This document shows positions 21,224 to 31,888 of a stretch of DNA of 32,811 bases, piece after piece. Made by a program: the position numbers and the translations under genes. This stretch comes from Thamnocephalis sphaerospora (lineage: Eukaryota > Zoopagomycota > Zoopagomycetes > Zoopagales > Sigmoideomycetaceae), in contig KZ992543.1 of NCBI GenBank assembly GCA_003614735.1, positions 1 to 32,811 on the forward strand, given 5' to 3'. Within the stretch, counting starts at the first letter, position 1. Every line of letters starts with the position of its first letter. The notes beneath the pieces were generated by a model. It had not been told where the DNA came from, made no database searches, and saw only the letters and a program-made list of their open reading frames with translations.

Positions 21224-21575
21224 CGCATTGGAAAGACCATGGTCCTGTATGTCGATGGTGCTGCCTGCGAGCGAGGTGGCGCAAGTGCCTTGCCACAATT
21301 GCGATAAAGTGGCCTTGCGGTCCATCTGCTCTATTCTGTATCCCGATGTTTCAGAACCATGGCGTCGACGTGTTCTACGTATACTCTATTCTTCGGATTC
21401 TTCTTGCCTGTCCACGTTTGGCGGACGTGAATGTTGGCGTAGCAGTGTGAATCTGGCGCTGCGGTTTTGTTCAGGCGCCTCTTGGCCCGTGAGGACTGCT
21501 TCGTTTACCCCTACCACCTGTTCCGCCTTTATACTCTTCGCCTTCACGCCATTCACCGCATACCCTGTAAACTCG
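21224..21575. other. Intergenic region between CLF1 and the Rxt2-like gene
   Basis: 352 nt. The frame upstream of the Rxt2-like ATG happens to be open, but its residues show no pattern. Pyrimidine-rich sequence (21370-21560) precedes the start codon. A minus-strand frame here (21718-21386) is an antisense shadow. Confidence 0.45.
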
Positions 21576-22982
21576 ATGCCGAATGCTGCTGCGGCCGGCG
21601 GAGCCGACCTCGACGTTGGCATGCCGTCCATTGTGGACCCGCGCGCTCCATCCGGTAAGCGTGCTTTGCCTCGCGTCGCGTGCCGCCTGCTGGCGTCCTG
21701 ACTTGTTGCGCTGGCCACTGACTAGCTGATTGCGATCGACGTGTGGGCGTTTGCAGATGCGACCGAAGCCGGAGAAATTAACCAGCTAGCAACAAACCGC
21801 GGTAACAAACATATCCTTTTGAGCAGTACCAAGCTGCGGTCGCGATCCTGATGTGTGTGTGTGTGCGTGTGTGTATACTCTTTGACTCTGGACGGCACTC
21901 TGCTACTGAGACTAGGCGCAGAGCGACTGACCAAGCGGCGACGTCTGTGGACTGGCGTGGCAGACGCCGAGTCTGTGGCGGTAGGTGGGCGACATATGGC
22001 AATGTCGTTGGGAATGCATGCTTACCGGTGGGTATATGCTAGGACAAAACAATACGGCTGCGCGACATACACGTCGAGGATGGCGCCATGAGCGGACTAG
22101 CCGATAAGGATGAACCGTACTGTGGCCTGCCGATCAATGGTATGCGTTTGGCAATGACTTGCTCGACCAAGTCATCAGCTTACCAGCATACATGCTGTAG
22201 ATGAGCCGATCGGCGAACGGCGCACGCTTGGAGAGGCGCTTGAGGATCCCGCCGTGCGTCGGACCTTCAAGAGTCCGTACGTGGAGCGACTGGCCTTCAC
22301 CACGATGAGCATGATTGAGCAGGAAAAGACACGCAATCAGCGACTGGATCGTCTTGCAGGCATCCTGCAGCAGGACGACCCGTGGTATCGCGACGTGGAC
22401 CTGGGCGATGATGCCCTGGTAGCAGATGTTTGGGAAAAACTGCAGGACCATATATGCTATAGTAGCGCCTATCTGCGCAAGCTGACCGCCATGCGTGACC
22501 AGCTGATGCGTGCGTGCCGTGACCGTACGCAGCTGTGGGCACGGATGGAGGAGCTGCATCTGGAGCAGGAGCAGCCGATGCTTCGCTACCAGCTGCACCA
22601 TGGCGACTACCCGGGCGTGCTGACTGGAGTGGATGACGCTGCGATGGCACCCGTCGAAGGTGTACACGGAGCTGCCTATGGAGATGCTAGCACCCATGGC
22701 AGGTCGGGCCGAAAGAAGACGACGCGTGCGGGCAGTGCCTCGAGTGCCGCTGCTGCCTCGAGTACAGGCACACGGCAAGTCAAGACCAAGAAGAAGCGTG
22801 CCGCCTCAGGCGGTGGACCTGTAGGCAGTGCAGCCGTCATGGCCACGGCCAATGCCGCCAACCAGAGGATGGGCGAGATGGGCGTCATGCCAAGCGCTGC
22901 CTCTGTGGCGGCTGCGGCGGCGGCTGTGATCAGTGGCGTACGCGATGACACTGGGATGCCAGTGCGAATGGATCTGGCATGA
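21576..22982 (+). CDS. Rxt2-like subunit of the Rpd3L histone deacetylase complex (tentative)
   Basis: Proposed exons: 21576-21654, 21757-21801, 21916-21980, 22043-22139, 22201-22982 (355 aa), all phases consistent. The N-terminal half reads INQLATNRG followed by a basic patch (LTKRRRLW), IHVEDG, then DEPIGERRTLGEALEDPAVR and RTFKSPYVERLAFTTMSMIE with DRLAGILQQDDP. This order (NRG-basic strand, then a 'pEHpxlR.t' style segment, a helical region and L..DDP) matches what I recall of the fungal Rxt2 N-terminal domain. In Rpd3L, Rxt2 would help bridge the deacetylase module. The C-terminal 120 residues are Ala/Gly/Ser-rich with a lysine cluster (KTKKKRAASGG) and look disordered. The edge of exon 2 is uncertain: reading through gives NRGNK, also compatible with the family, but soon meets a stop. 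Function call is an inference. Confidence 0.5.
21851..21875. repeat. (GT)n tract inside intron 2 of the Rxt2-like gene
   Basis: GT dinucleotides with one interruption. They lie between the proposed donor at 21802 and acceptor at 21915, which helps explain why this intron (114 nt) is longer than most. Confidence 0.75.
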
Positions 22983-23137
22983 AGTTTCTTGCGCGTGTGG
23001 TCTAGTCTAATCAAATGCATACACTCACACCCACTGGTGGCATGTGTTTACGTGTCCACATCCACTGTCATCGTTGTCGCTATTGTCCGTCCATCCCATC
23101 GCGTCATTTGCTGTCATCGCTGCCACCCACTGTCATC

Positions 23138-24152
23138 ATGACCACGGCCGAGAAGAATCCGCGCGGTATTCCAAAGGCGCTGTTTGTGGTAAGGTGGTGG
23201 CGACCGTCTGGCTGCGGTCCGCCCTGATCATGCTCGCTCACTCGCTCTGTGCAGGAGGATGTGTCTGCCTTCCTGAGCGGCTACAAGGATTCGACCGAAC
23301 TTGGGCTGCGTCATCTGCAGGAAGTGCTCAGGTGAGACGGCCAAGCGCTCCGACGACCATATCGGTCAGAGGGGCTAACGCGGTTGGCCATAGCAAGTAT
23401 CGTTTCATGGAGGCCAACATGCTGCAGCGCAAGCAGAGCATGCTGAGCAAAATCCCGGAAATTGAAAAGACGCTGCAGATGGCCAAGTATCTGGAGGAGC
23501 GCAAGGTGGGCATTGCTGCCAAACCGCGTCGGCACATTGACGTGTTGCTCACGGCATATGAACTATTAGGCGTCGAGTGAGGAGCCAATTTCGGTGCAGT
23601 ACGAGTTGCACGACACGCTCTATGCCACGGCGCGCGTTCAGCCGCGCGAGACCGTGTATCTCTGGCTTGGTGTAGGTGGCCCACGGACGGACCGCGTGTG
23701 ACGTCGGGCAAGGATGCGCTCGACTCACGACTCATGCCCATGCCAACGATGATGATGATGATGTTTCTGGTCGGTGCGCCAGGCCAATGTGATGCTCGAG
23801 TACCCGATTGCGGAAGCCATTGCGCTGCTGACCGACAAGCTGGAAGTGTCCCGGCGCCGTCTCACCCACGCCGAGGAAGATCTAGAGTTCCTGCGCGACC
23901 AGATTACTGTGACCGAAGTCAGTATCCTTTTCCGTGCGGGTGTACGTCCGCATGTGGATGTGTATGGCGTATGCGCGTGGACATGCGCGTGTGTCTCCAC
24001 GCTGAGGCAGCACAAACACCTTGACTTTGCTTCTCTGTGCGCATGTGCTGCGCCTCCACTGCCTATTCCGCGCAGATACCGCTCGTGTCTTCAACTGGGA
24101 CGTCAAGATGCGCCGGCAGACGGCCGAAACCAGCGTCACTGTGGCCAGCTAA
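23138..24152 (+). CDS. PAC10: Prefoldin subunit 3 (VBP1/Pac10), alpha-type
   Basis: Prefoldin is a hexameric cytosolic chaperone that hands nascent actin and tubulin to the CCT chaperonin; subunit 3 is one of its two alpha-type chains. Exons: 23138-23188, 23255-23331, 23394-23505, 23570-23671, 23783-23921, 24076-24152 (185 aa). The N-terminal helix contains GIPKALFVEDVSAFL and LGLRHLQEVLSKYRFME, followed by a coiled coil (LQRKQSMLSKIPEIEKTLQM). Then come the beta-hairpin strands EEPISVQYELHDTLYATARV and TVYLWLGANVMLEYPI, and the C-terminal coil (LEVSRRRLTHAEEDLEFLRD) ending TARVFNWDVKMRR. Length equals that of yeast and human homologues. Intron 4 carries a short GAT run, and the last intron (154 nt) carries GT-rich sequence. 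The short polar tail TAETSVTVAS is unremarkable. Confidence 0.93.
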
Positions 24153-24650
24153 GCCTGGTCAGCGGGCCAGCGGGCGGTGCACTGGCAGATTTGTTTGCGT
24201 GTCATCTTCAAGAAAACGCTTGTCTGGCTTTTTTGCCGTCTACATGGGCTGGCCGCATGTGGTACATGTGCCTATAGCAATTCGTCTGATAGCGAGTCCA
24301 TTCCTTCTCTAGCTCGCTAGCTGTTTACCCTTTTCTTCTGTTCCTGGCCTTTTCTGCGTCAACTTGGCCCGTTTTGCTTGCGGTGTACGCCCAACGCGCC
24401 CTTTCCGCATTTGCCCTGTCGACAAGCGGGTGGGTGGCATCGGCCCTTGTTTGGGCGTCTTCCTAGTTTGGTGACTTGTCCGCCACGCCCCGCGCACACA
24501 CACACACCACCACCACCACCACACATACACACGCACACTCGTTTCTCTCTCTCTAGGTAATACATGCTTACCGCCCACTCCGCCTTCTCTTTCCTCCGTC
24601 ACCTTCTCACCTTTCCTCTTTCTCACCCGTCTCTGCTGCCGCCGTTGTCT

Positions 24651-24682
<32 letters not shown>

Positions 24683-25169
24683 ACTACCATCTCCCACCCG
24701 CCCGTCTGCCGCCCTTGTCGTACCGCCTGCTTATTCTCGCGGGTATTGTCGCCCACGGTGAACTTGCACCTGCCATCTAATTTGAGCTGCTGCTACTGCA
24801 TCCCAGCCCTACTTTTGGCCACGTCTGTGCTGCCCGCCTGCGTATCTACGTGTGTACGTGTGTGTGTGTGTATACGTTGGCTTCTCACGCTACGCCGTGT
24901 AAATCCTGGCTGTGTTCTGTGCGTAACCTGTCGTTGTGCACGACGCCTTCACTGGAGTACCAAAGGTCTACGCCGAGCAGGGTAAGTACGGCGTACTGCT
25001 TGTATGCGTGCTTGTATGTACGTGCGTGCGTGCGCGTTTCATGTCGCGTGTCTATGGCGGCCAAAGTAGCATTGCTTTGGCTGTCGACCACAGTGTCCAT
25101 GGTGAAGGGTTGTGCGTGAGCGTACGCATATAGACACGCATACAGGCAGACGGGTGCATAGAGCACATG

Positions 25170-25171
<2 letters not shown>

Positions 25172-25206
<35 letters not shown>
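25172..25206. repeat. (CTG)11-12 microsatellite
   Basis: The longest perfect triplet run in the window; a shorter (CTG)8-9 run lies at 24658-24683. Confidence 0.9.
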
Positions 25207-25309
25207 ATCCAGCGTGTGCGCATATACACCCGCACGCTAGGCCTGACCTTTGCCCATTCTGGCGGCATCATTTCCCGCTTTCCGTCTTCTGGCGGTCAGG
25301 CTGCCATGC

Positions 25310-25334
25310 GTGTGTGTGTGTGTGTGTGTGTGTG
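25310..25334. repeat. (GT)12 microsatellite
   Basis: Perfect GT dinucleotides in the leader region of the Psr1-like gene. Confidence 0.9.
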
Positions 25335-27076
25335 CGTTGGCGACCGCATGTGGCCGACATGAGCCAGGCATGGATGCGCTGAGCAGCAAAGCGCGCATCC
25401 CGCCCCGTCTTCCTCCACACACGCTACCATACGGCGCACACTGAGTGTCAGTCGTGTACCATATGGCCACGGAGCATGCCATCGGCGAAATGTGGCACGC
25501 CACGCGCACATGTAAAACGTGGCCAAGCAAGCCATCGCTCGCGCCGTCTGTATGGGCAATGTGTCCGGTAGACCCGGAGCCAGCGAGCACGGCGTGCACA
25601 TCCGTTCGTCCGTTCCCTGCTGTGCTGCTGCTGCTGCTGTCTGCACGGCCACGCCTGTGCCCTTTTCTCCGCCATGTCTCTGCCACCTGCTATGCCGCGT
25701 GGAGGTGCGCCCACGTACGTGAAGCGTACAGGGCCCGTCGACGACTGTCTCCCTGCCGATAGGTTGCCATCCAGACGGCGATTCGTTCTCGGCCGACTGC
25801 ATCTCCACGGGCAGCTGGCGTGCTTGCGTGTTATGCAATGGCAAATACCTGTGCATTGGCCAGTCGGCTGGTCGGTCGGCAAGTGACATCGTCGTCGCCG
25901 GCCGTGGGTGGCAGGCAGAGTGAGCGAACGAGCGAAAGGCCACACCCGGACCGGCAATGGCCTACATTTGCACGCGCACTAGTAGTGTGGCCGTATGGCA
26001 CTTGCTTAACCTTTTGCTTACCTGCACATGGCCTGCTGCACTCACACGCCTTACCCGTTCGCTCATCCTGTATTCATCCGTCCATCCACGCCGCCGTCGG
26101 CACTGCTACCGCCACGTACGTCTTGCACCCCGCCTCCGCTTACTGCGTCCATCTGCTCCGCTTCTTCTTCTCCGCTTTCCCGCACTTTTGCCGCGCCCAG
26201 CCCGTGCGCTACCACGGCAATTCGCTCCTTTCTCTCGCGCTCACTGCGTCTCTCTCTCTCGCGCGCGCTCATTCGTTTGCCTGCTTTCCGTTCCCTCGCT
26301 CAGCCCCTGCACACTCATTACGGCTGTAAGCACCGTGTTCCGCTTTGGTTCCTTCCGCTCCCACCATTCCTCACCGTCTGCCACGACCAAACAGCACACG
26401 CACGCATACACGCACACGCACGCATACACCAACCCGTGCGTAGTGTTGCTGTCCGCCTTTGTCGCTAGCCAGCATCGCTTTCAAACCCACGCCTCTCTGC
26501 CTGCCCACACTGCAGTCCCAGCACCTGTGCACGTCCTTGTTCCTCTTTCCAGCCTGGTACCCGTTCCCGTTCATTCACCACCGCACCTCCGCTTACCTTT
26601 GTGTCATTGTTGCGCCCGGCCTGCCCGCGTGCGTGGCTGCTGCTACTACTCTGGCCACGCGTTTGCACCGCGCCCCTTTTCCGCCGTTCGCCCGCCTGGT
26701 TTCGTCCGGTTGCGCAACGTGCTTGCGTCGCAAACGGAGTCGCTTTCGCTTGGTGCTGCCCCTTTTCACGCGTGCGTGCACTCTGCGCTGTGACTCGCTT
26801 CGCCACAGAGCGGCGTCTTTCTGCTGCTGCTGTTATCCCTTTGGCTCGTCCCTTTCACGATCGCTCTTGTCGATACTAACGTGCCCACTCCGCGACGGCC
26901 ATCTGTGCATCTCCACGCTTTAGATTGTTTTCGTTTATTGAACCCGGCATTGGTTGCTCTGCACACGTCGTCCGCGCATCACACTCGTATTTGCCCTGTT
27001 CAGCCTGCCGCACGGGCTGAATTCATTGTACCACCCCGAGCAAGTTCATTCATTGCCACCACTTGGCTGCAGCAGC

Positions 27077-28756
27077 ATGTCCACGGCCGCCACCGCCATT
27101 CCACAGTCGCCGACCGCGCTGGCGCACAGCGGCGCGGAGGAGGCGCTCGCCAACCTAGTCACGCAGGTCAGCCAGACCGGCACCGGTAGCGCACTACCTA
27201 CCGCGGCCGAGATTGCGGCGGCTCGTCGTGAAATGGCGCAACCAGCCAGGCAGCAAGGTAGGTGTACGAACCGCTTGTCAGCGAGCGTTGTGCGCGTGCA
27301 CGTCGGGCGTGACGCCAGGGTGCATGGTCATGTGCAGCCTAGCACTGCCAATCAGGCCCATCTGGCACACTCGAAACGCTGGCCTTGCGTGCATGCCGTG
27401 CGCCATGGGCTGTGCAATGCGACGTTGGATTGGTGGCTGACCATGCGCTACGATGGCTATACCTGGCGCAGATACTGCACCACCACCACCGGCGCCGACC
27501 AAGGACAGTCGGCCGGCGTCGCGTGCGCCATCCACTGAAGTGCGGCGTACACTGGCGGGCACGCCCTCCACCGCTGGCGCCTCGTCCACCGTCACCAGCG
27601 GCGGTCGGCCTGCCAAGCGCACGAGCCGGTCCATCTTCTCTTTCCTTTTCTGTTGCACCAACGGAAGCGGCAGCGGTAGCCGTCGCTACAAGGATAGCCG
27701 GAAGCGGGCCGGCGTCGGCGCCACCGGCACAGGTCACGAGGGCTCGTTGCATGCGATGGCCGACAAGGCCAATGTCGCCGGAGGTGTTACCGGACATCTG
27801 CCGCCGCCGGGCGTGGGCGCAAACCCTATCACACAGCAAATTGTACTGTCGCCCGACAAGGAGCTGGTCGCTGCTGCACAGGCTGCGGCTGCTGCGGGCA
27901 ACAACCCGACTGGCGTGCCGACCGACGGCGCCTCCACACCGTCCGAGATGAGCGGACCCAAGGTAAGCGGAAGCATTTGGACTGCGGCAGGCAGAAACGC
28001 GATGTTAACGGCGCCATCTGCTCTCGGGATACGCTACAGTCTGAGCCCATCCGGTACTTGCTGCCCAACCAGTTCCCGGAACATACTGGCCGCAAATGCC
28101 TGGTGCTTGACCTGGACGAAACGCTGGTGCATAGCTCGTTCAAGATGATCCCACAGGCTGACTTTGTGGTGCCGGTCGAGATTGAGAACCAGATCCACAA
28201 CGTCTACGTGCTCAAGCGTCCGGGCGTCGACGAGTTTATGCGGAGAATGGGCGAGCACTTTGAGATTGTGGTGTTTACAGCCAGTCTTTCCAAGGTGCGT
28301 ACGGGCAATAGGCGGTGCGAAATACGTGCCGTTCTGACGCGTGCCTATGGTTGCGTGTGCGCAGTATGCCGATCCGGTGCTGGATCTGCTGGATAAGCAC
28401 AAGGTGGTCCACCACCGGCTGTTCCGCGAATCCTGCTACAACTACAAGGGCAACTACGTCAAGGTATGTCATTGTGTGCATACTGTTTCTTCCCGCGGCG
28501 CGTATGGCTAACCATGCTCTGCCGCGATACGCCACAGGATCTATCGCAGCTTGGTCGCGATCTGCGCCACACCATCATCATTGACAATTCGCCAGCCAGC
28601 TACATTCTGCATCCGACTAATGCTGTGCCCATCACCTCGTGGTTCAACGACCCGCATGACACGGAGCTGCTTGACATGATTCCTTTCCTGGAGGATCTCA
28701 AGGATGTTGACGATGTGACAGTAGTGCTCGACAGCGCCAACGAGGAGGATACGTAG
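27077..28756 (+). CDS. PSR1: Psr1/SCP-type CTD-like protein serine phosphatase
   Basis: Haloacid-dehalogenase-fold phosphatases of this class dephosphorylate Ser/Thr proteins; yeast Psr1/Psr2 sit at the plasma membrane and act in the sodium-stress response with Whi2. Exons: 27077-27257, 27472-27962, 28040-28294, 28365-28463, 28538-28756 (414 aa). The catalytic signature [14 protein letters not shown] lies near residues 245-258 with nucleophile D248 and acid/base D250. It is followed by [72 protein letters not shown] and [20 protein letters not shown]. The first 224 residues are low-complexity apart from [13 protein letters not shown] near 113-124, a hydrophobic Cys-Cys motif like the palmitoylated one in Psr1, though far from the N-terminus. 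Intron 1 (214 nt) is the longest in the window and might hide a further exon. Confidence 0.9.
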
Positions 28757-29992
28757 ATGCGATCTATCGACAACAGACGCCCGGTGACAAACGCTGCCAC
28801 ACGCGATAGACCGGGCGTAGCGGTAGCGGAGAGAACACCCCTCCCGGCCATCGCGCCTTTATCGTCGCCTGACACGGCACACGACGGGCTGTCCTCCTTG
28901 TCCGCCGCGGTCAACGATGCACTATCTGCGCTTCGTAGCTTATCCCTGCCATCCCTGCTCCTTCCATTGCTAGCATTAGCGCCATCTCCCGTTTTACTCT
29001 TTTCACGACTACTTGATCATTATCGTCCTACCGGCCGTCGCACTGCCGCCTTTTATCCTCTCATCGCCGGTGCTCGTGCTGCCAGCCATCATGTGTTCGA
29101 GTCTGGCTCAACAGTCTCGCTGGCTGGTCCTAGCTAACCGGTACTCTTCCCAGCCGGGTTGCTCGCCAACGGCCGAACGGCGCATGCCGTGACCGCAGCG
29201 GCAACTATTATGGGCAGCGTACCGGATGCGCGCTTCACCTGGTTCGACCCCTTCTTTGTTGCCTCCGTGATATGCTCTTTTCTGCGGCACTTCTGTTTCG
29301 CAGGCCGGATGGATGCCTAGCATCATCTTCGCACCCTATTCTGCAGCCCTGCCGTTGTCGTACAGGCGCCTTTCTTTCGTTCTGGATTGTGTTCTCTTTT
29401 CGCAGTCAATCATACGCGCGCGCGCATGCACGCGGCTGCCCGATGTCTTATTGCACCCCATATTTCACTCTTCATCTCTGATCATGCTGTGTACGATCGT
29501 GGGTGTTGGCAGCTGTCGTGGGTGCCGCCTCCTTTCTCCCTCTTTGGCGCTTGCGGGCATTTTTCTGCGCACGTAGGCATGCCAAGTTTACGGCTACGTC
29601 TGTACATTATATATATTCAACCGCGCGGTGAATGGGTTTGCACATGAACCCAGCCAGCATCATGGCCACGCCTGGTGGTTAATGTACATCCAACATTGAC
29701 GGCCAGCATCTTGGGCTGCCTTGCCACCGCTGCCAACTATACCCTTCTATTTCCTATCGTCTGCTCGCGCTTCTTTCCCTTCTCTATGGTTGCTGGCGCT
29801 CGTGTCTGCAGCGCCACTGGCTTTCCCTAATAAAGCGCCCTGCTTGTCGCTCGGCGTGCGCCCTTTTTGGCTTTATCCACAATATGAGGGATGGATGGTG
29901 GGCGGTCATGCAATTCGCCGGCGGCGATTTATCCATCCAAACTTTTCCCTTCACTCCCACCGCAACACTGTCACGGCGGTCGACCTGTCGCC
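28757..29992. other. Intergenic region between the Psr1-like gene and OGG1
   Basis: 1.2 kb with no recognisable coding content. The + strand is pyrimidine-rich at about 28920-29060 and 29260-29480. An AT-rich TATATATA-like patch lies at about 29606-29620, and an AATAAA hexamer at 29829-29834. Which gene these signals serve cannot be settled from sequence. Confidence 0.45.
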
Positions 29993-31758
29993 ATGACGGT
30001 ACGCGCGCCCTCACAGGCGACAAAGGTAGCCAACAAGGCAGCTAAGCTGGCAAAAGTAGCCAGAAATGCCGCTTCAGCACAGGTGGCAGAGCTGCCTACG
30101 GTGAAAAAGCGCGCCACAGTGGGAGGAGACTGGCGGCCGCTGCCGTTGCCTACTGGAGAGCGACTGTCGCTGCGCTTGACGCTGGCTTCAGGACAGTCAT
30201 TTCGCTGGCAGGAGACCGACACTGGCTACTGGTATGTGGCAGACTAGTGGCAATATGACGATGCAAGAGCAAGAGCAGGAACAGCTGACGCGGCGCACAC
30301 CTTGCGCGACAGGTGTTGCGTGCTAAAGAATCGACTTTATACTCTGCGGCAGCAAGGTAGGTTGATTCGCCATAGAGCGTACCAGCTACACGCTACCAAC
30401 ACGATACGCCAATATCGCTGGAAGCAGATAATGTTGGTCTAGAGGACATTCATTACCGCGTGTACTCGCCATCAACAGCACCAGCAAATACCGTCAAGGA
30501 GCAGAATGCGGCGCAGCAGACCCTTATTGCGCACCTTCGCTTGGACGTAGACTTTACGCAACGCTTGCATTGCTGGTCTGCAGCAGACGCCAACTTTGCT
30601 CGCTGTCTAGTAGAGTCGGCTGCCACCACGGAAGGTGTCCGAGTGCTACGCTTGGATCCGGTCGAGGCACTCGTCTCTTTTATCTGCTCTAGCAACAACC
30701 ATGTCGGCCGTATCAGCATGATGGTATGTGAGCGACTCGCGTGCTATCCGCTAGCAAGAACGCTGACAGGCATGTCGTCGTAGGTACAGCGTTTGTGCAC
30801 TGAGCTCGGTGACTGTATTGGTCACGTAGGAGAGCAGCCGATGCATGCTTTTCCTGCGCTGGCAGCGTTGGCACAACCAGATGCCGAGGCAAAGATGCGC
30901 GCATGGGGGTTTGGCTATCGAGCGCGTTTCTTGCGGGAAACAGCGCGTATGATTGTGGAAGAAAGGCCAGGAGGCGAGGACTGGCTACGTGCGCTAAGCC
31001 AGCGGCCATACCGTGAAGCGAAAGAGGAGCTACTGCGTTTTCCCGGTGTAAGTTGCTTGTCCTCCGGACGAGTAGTCTGCAGCTCGCTCATATATCTTTT
31101 ACCCTGCCGCCATATCAGATAGGACCAAAAGTCGCAGACTGCATCGTAAGTATTGTGCACAACAAGAGCCGTGGCTTTGTCCATACTGACGACTGTCGGT
31201 GCACTAGTGCCTGTTTGGACTGGACATGTCCGAAGCTGTCCCCGTAGACACGCATCTGTGGCGAGTTGCACAGCGTGATTATGGACTAGGTGGTGGCGCA
31301 AAACGCGGTGGACAGGAAGCACGAGCGCTGACGGGGCATCTCTACGACGCTGTGGGCGACTGTTTGCGAGATCGATTTGGGAACGAAGCTGGCTGGGCCC
31401 ACTCGGTATGTTTTACAGCCACATAGCATGCACGGTGCACTAACAGCCGTACACCTTCTAGTTTCTCTTTACCGCTGAACTAAGACGTATGGAGACGGCC
31501 AAGATCGGCGCAGGAAAGCGCCAGCGTACTGGCAAGCGTCCGCACAGTGATATGGATGTCGACAAGGAGCACGCTCGTCAGGTCGCACCGTTGCCCTCTG
31601 CATCAGCTGTGACTAAAAATGCACCAGTGGATGATGCACAACAAGACTTGACCAGCGTGGGACGTGGCAGAACCAAGCGGAGGCACCAGGTCAAGGCAGA
31701 GGTGCCAACAAATACCAGCCAGCGACGTAGTGCTCGACTGGCTAGCAAAGAACCATAG
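29993..31758 (+). CDS. OGG1: 8-oxoguanine DNA glycosylase/AP lyase Ogg1
   Basis: Ogg1 removes 8-oxoguanine opposite cytosine in base excision repair. Exons: 29993-30231, 30313-30356, 30428-30723, 30784-31047, 31119-31145, 31208-31405, 31462-31758 (454 aa). The N-terminal domain shows LRLTLASGQSFRWQETDTGYW. Next come LDPVEALVSFICSSNNHVGRI, with the Asn that reads the opposite base, MRAWGFGYRARFL, and the helix-hairpin-helix with FPGIGPKVADCI, where Lys285 corresponds to the Schiff-base lysine (human K249). In AVPVDTHLWRVAQRDY, Asp304 corresponds to the catalytic D268. WAHSFLFTAELRRME ends the core. An extra 80-residue tail is basic and polar (KRQRTGKRP; GRGRTKRRHQVK; QRRSARLASKEP) and looks like a nuclear targeting or DNA-contact segment. 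A lysine/alanine-rich N-terminal stretch (about 60 residues) could serve mitochondrial or nuclear targeting. Exon 5 is only 27 nt. Confidence 0.95.
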
Positions 31759-31888
31759 ATAGAAAAGCAATGCCATCGATACAATCGCTAATGCACACAG
31801 GTCATTGATCTGTTTAGCATGTATACATTGGCATAAATGACGCATCATTTGTGCGCTACAATGATCAGTTCTCGTGACAGTAGCCAGC

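Larger units (their letters stand above)
24153..27076. other. 2.9-kb gene-free, pyrimidine-rich region; probable leader and promoter of the Psr1-like gene
   Basis: No frame shows a recognisable product. The + strand is strongly pyrimidine-biased at about 24310-24800 and 25980-26890, interrupted by a more balanced segment. Microsatellites cluster here: CA/CAC at 24494-24540, CTG at 24658-24683, CTG at 25172-25206 and GT at 25310-25334. Long frames such as 25957-26793 (+) consist of Leu/Ser/Pro/Arg/His residues, as expected from translating CT-rich DNA. A long spliced 5' leader or a noncoding transcript is plausible. Confidence 0.45.

Noticed and set aside
21386-21718. 110-codon minus-strand ORF over the Rxt2-like start
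   Set aside because: It overlaps a better-supported spliced gene on the other strand and has no recognisable motif.
22134-22778. 214-codon minus-strand ORF
   Set aside because: Antisense shadow of the last exon of the Rxt2-like gene.
25957-26793. 278-codon + strand ORF
   Set aside because: Composition (Leu, Ser, Pro, Arg, His) is what pyrimidine-rich DNA gives in any frame, and overlapping frames look equally good.
29241-29251. GGTTCGACCCC, resembling a tRNA B box
   Set aside because: The flanking bases do not pair into a T-arm and no A box or acceptor stem is found at the right distance.
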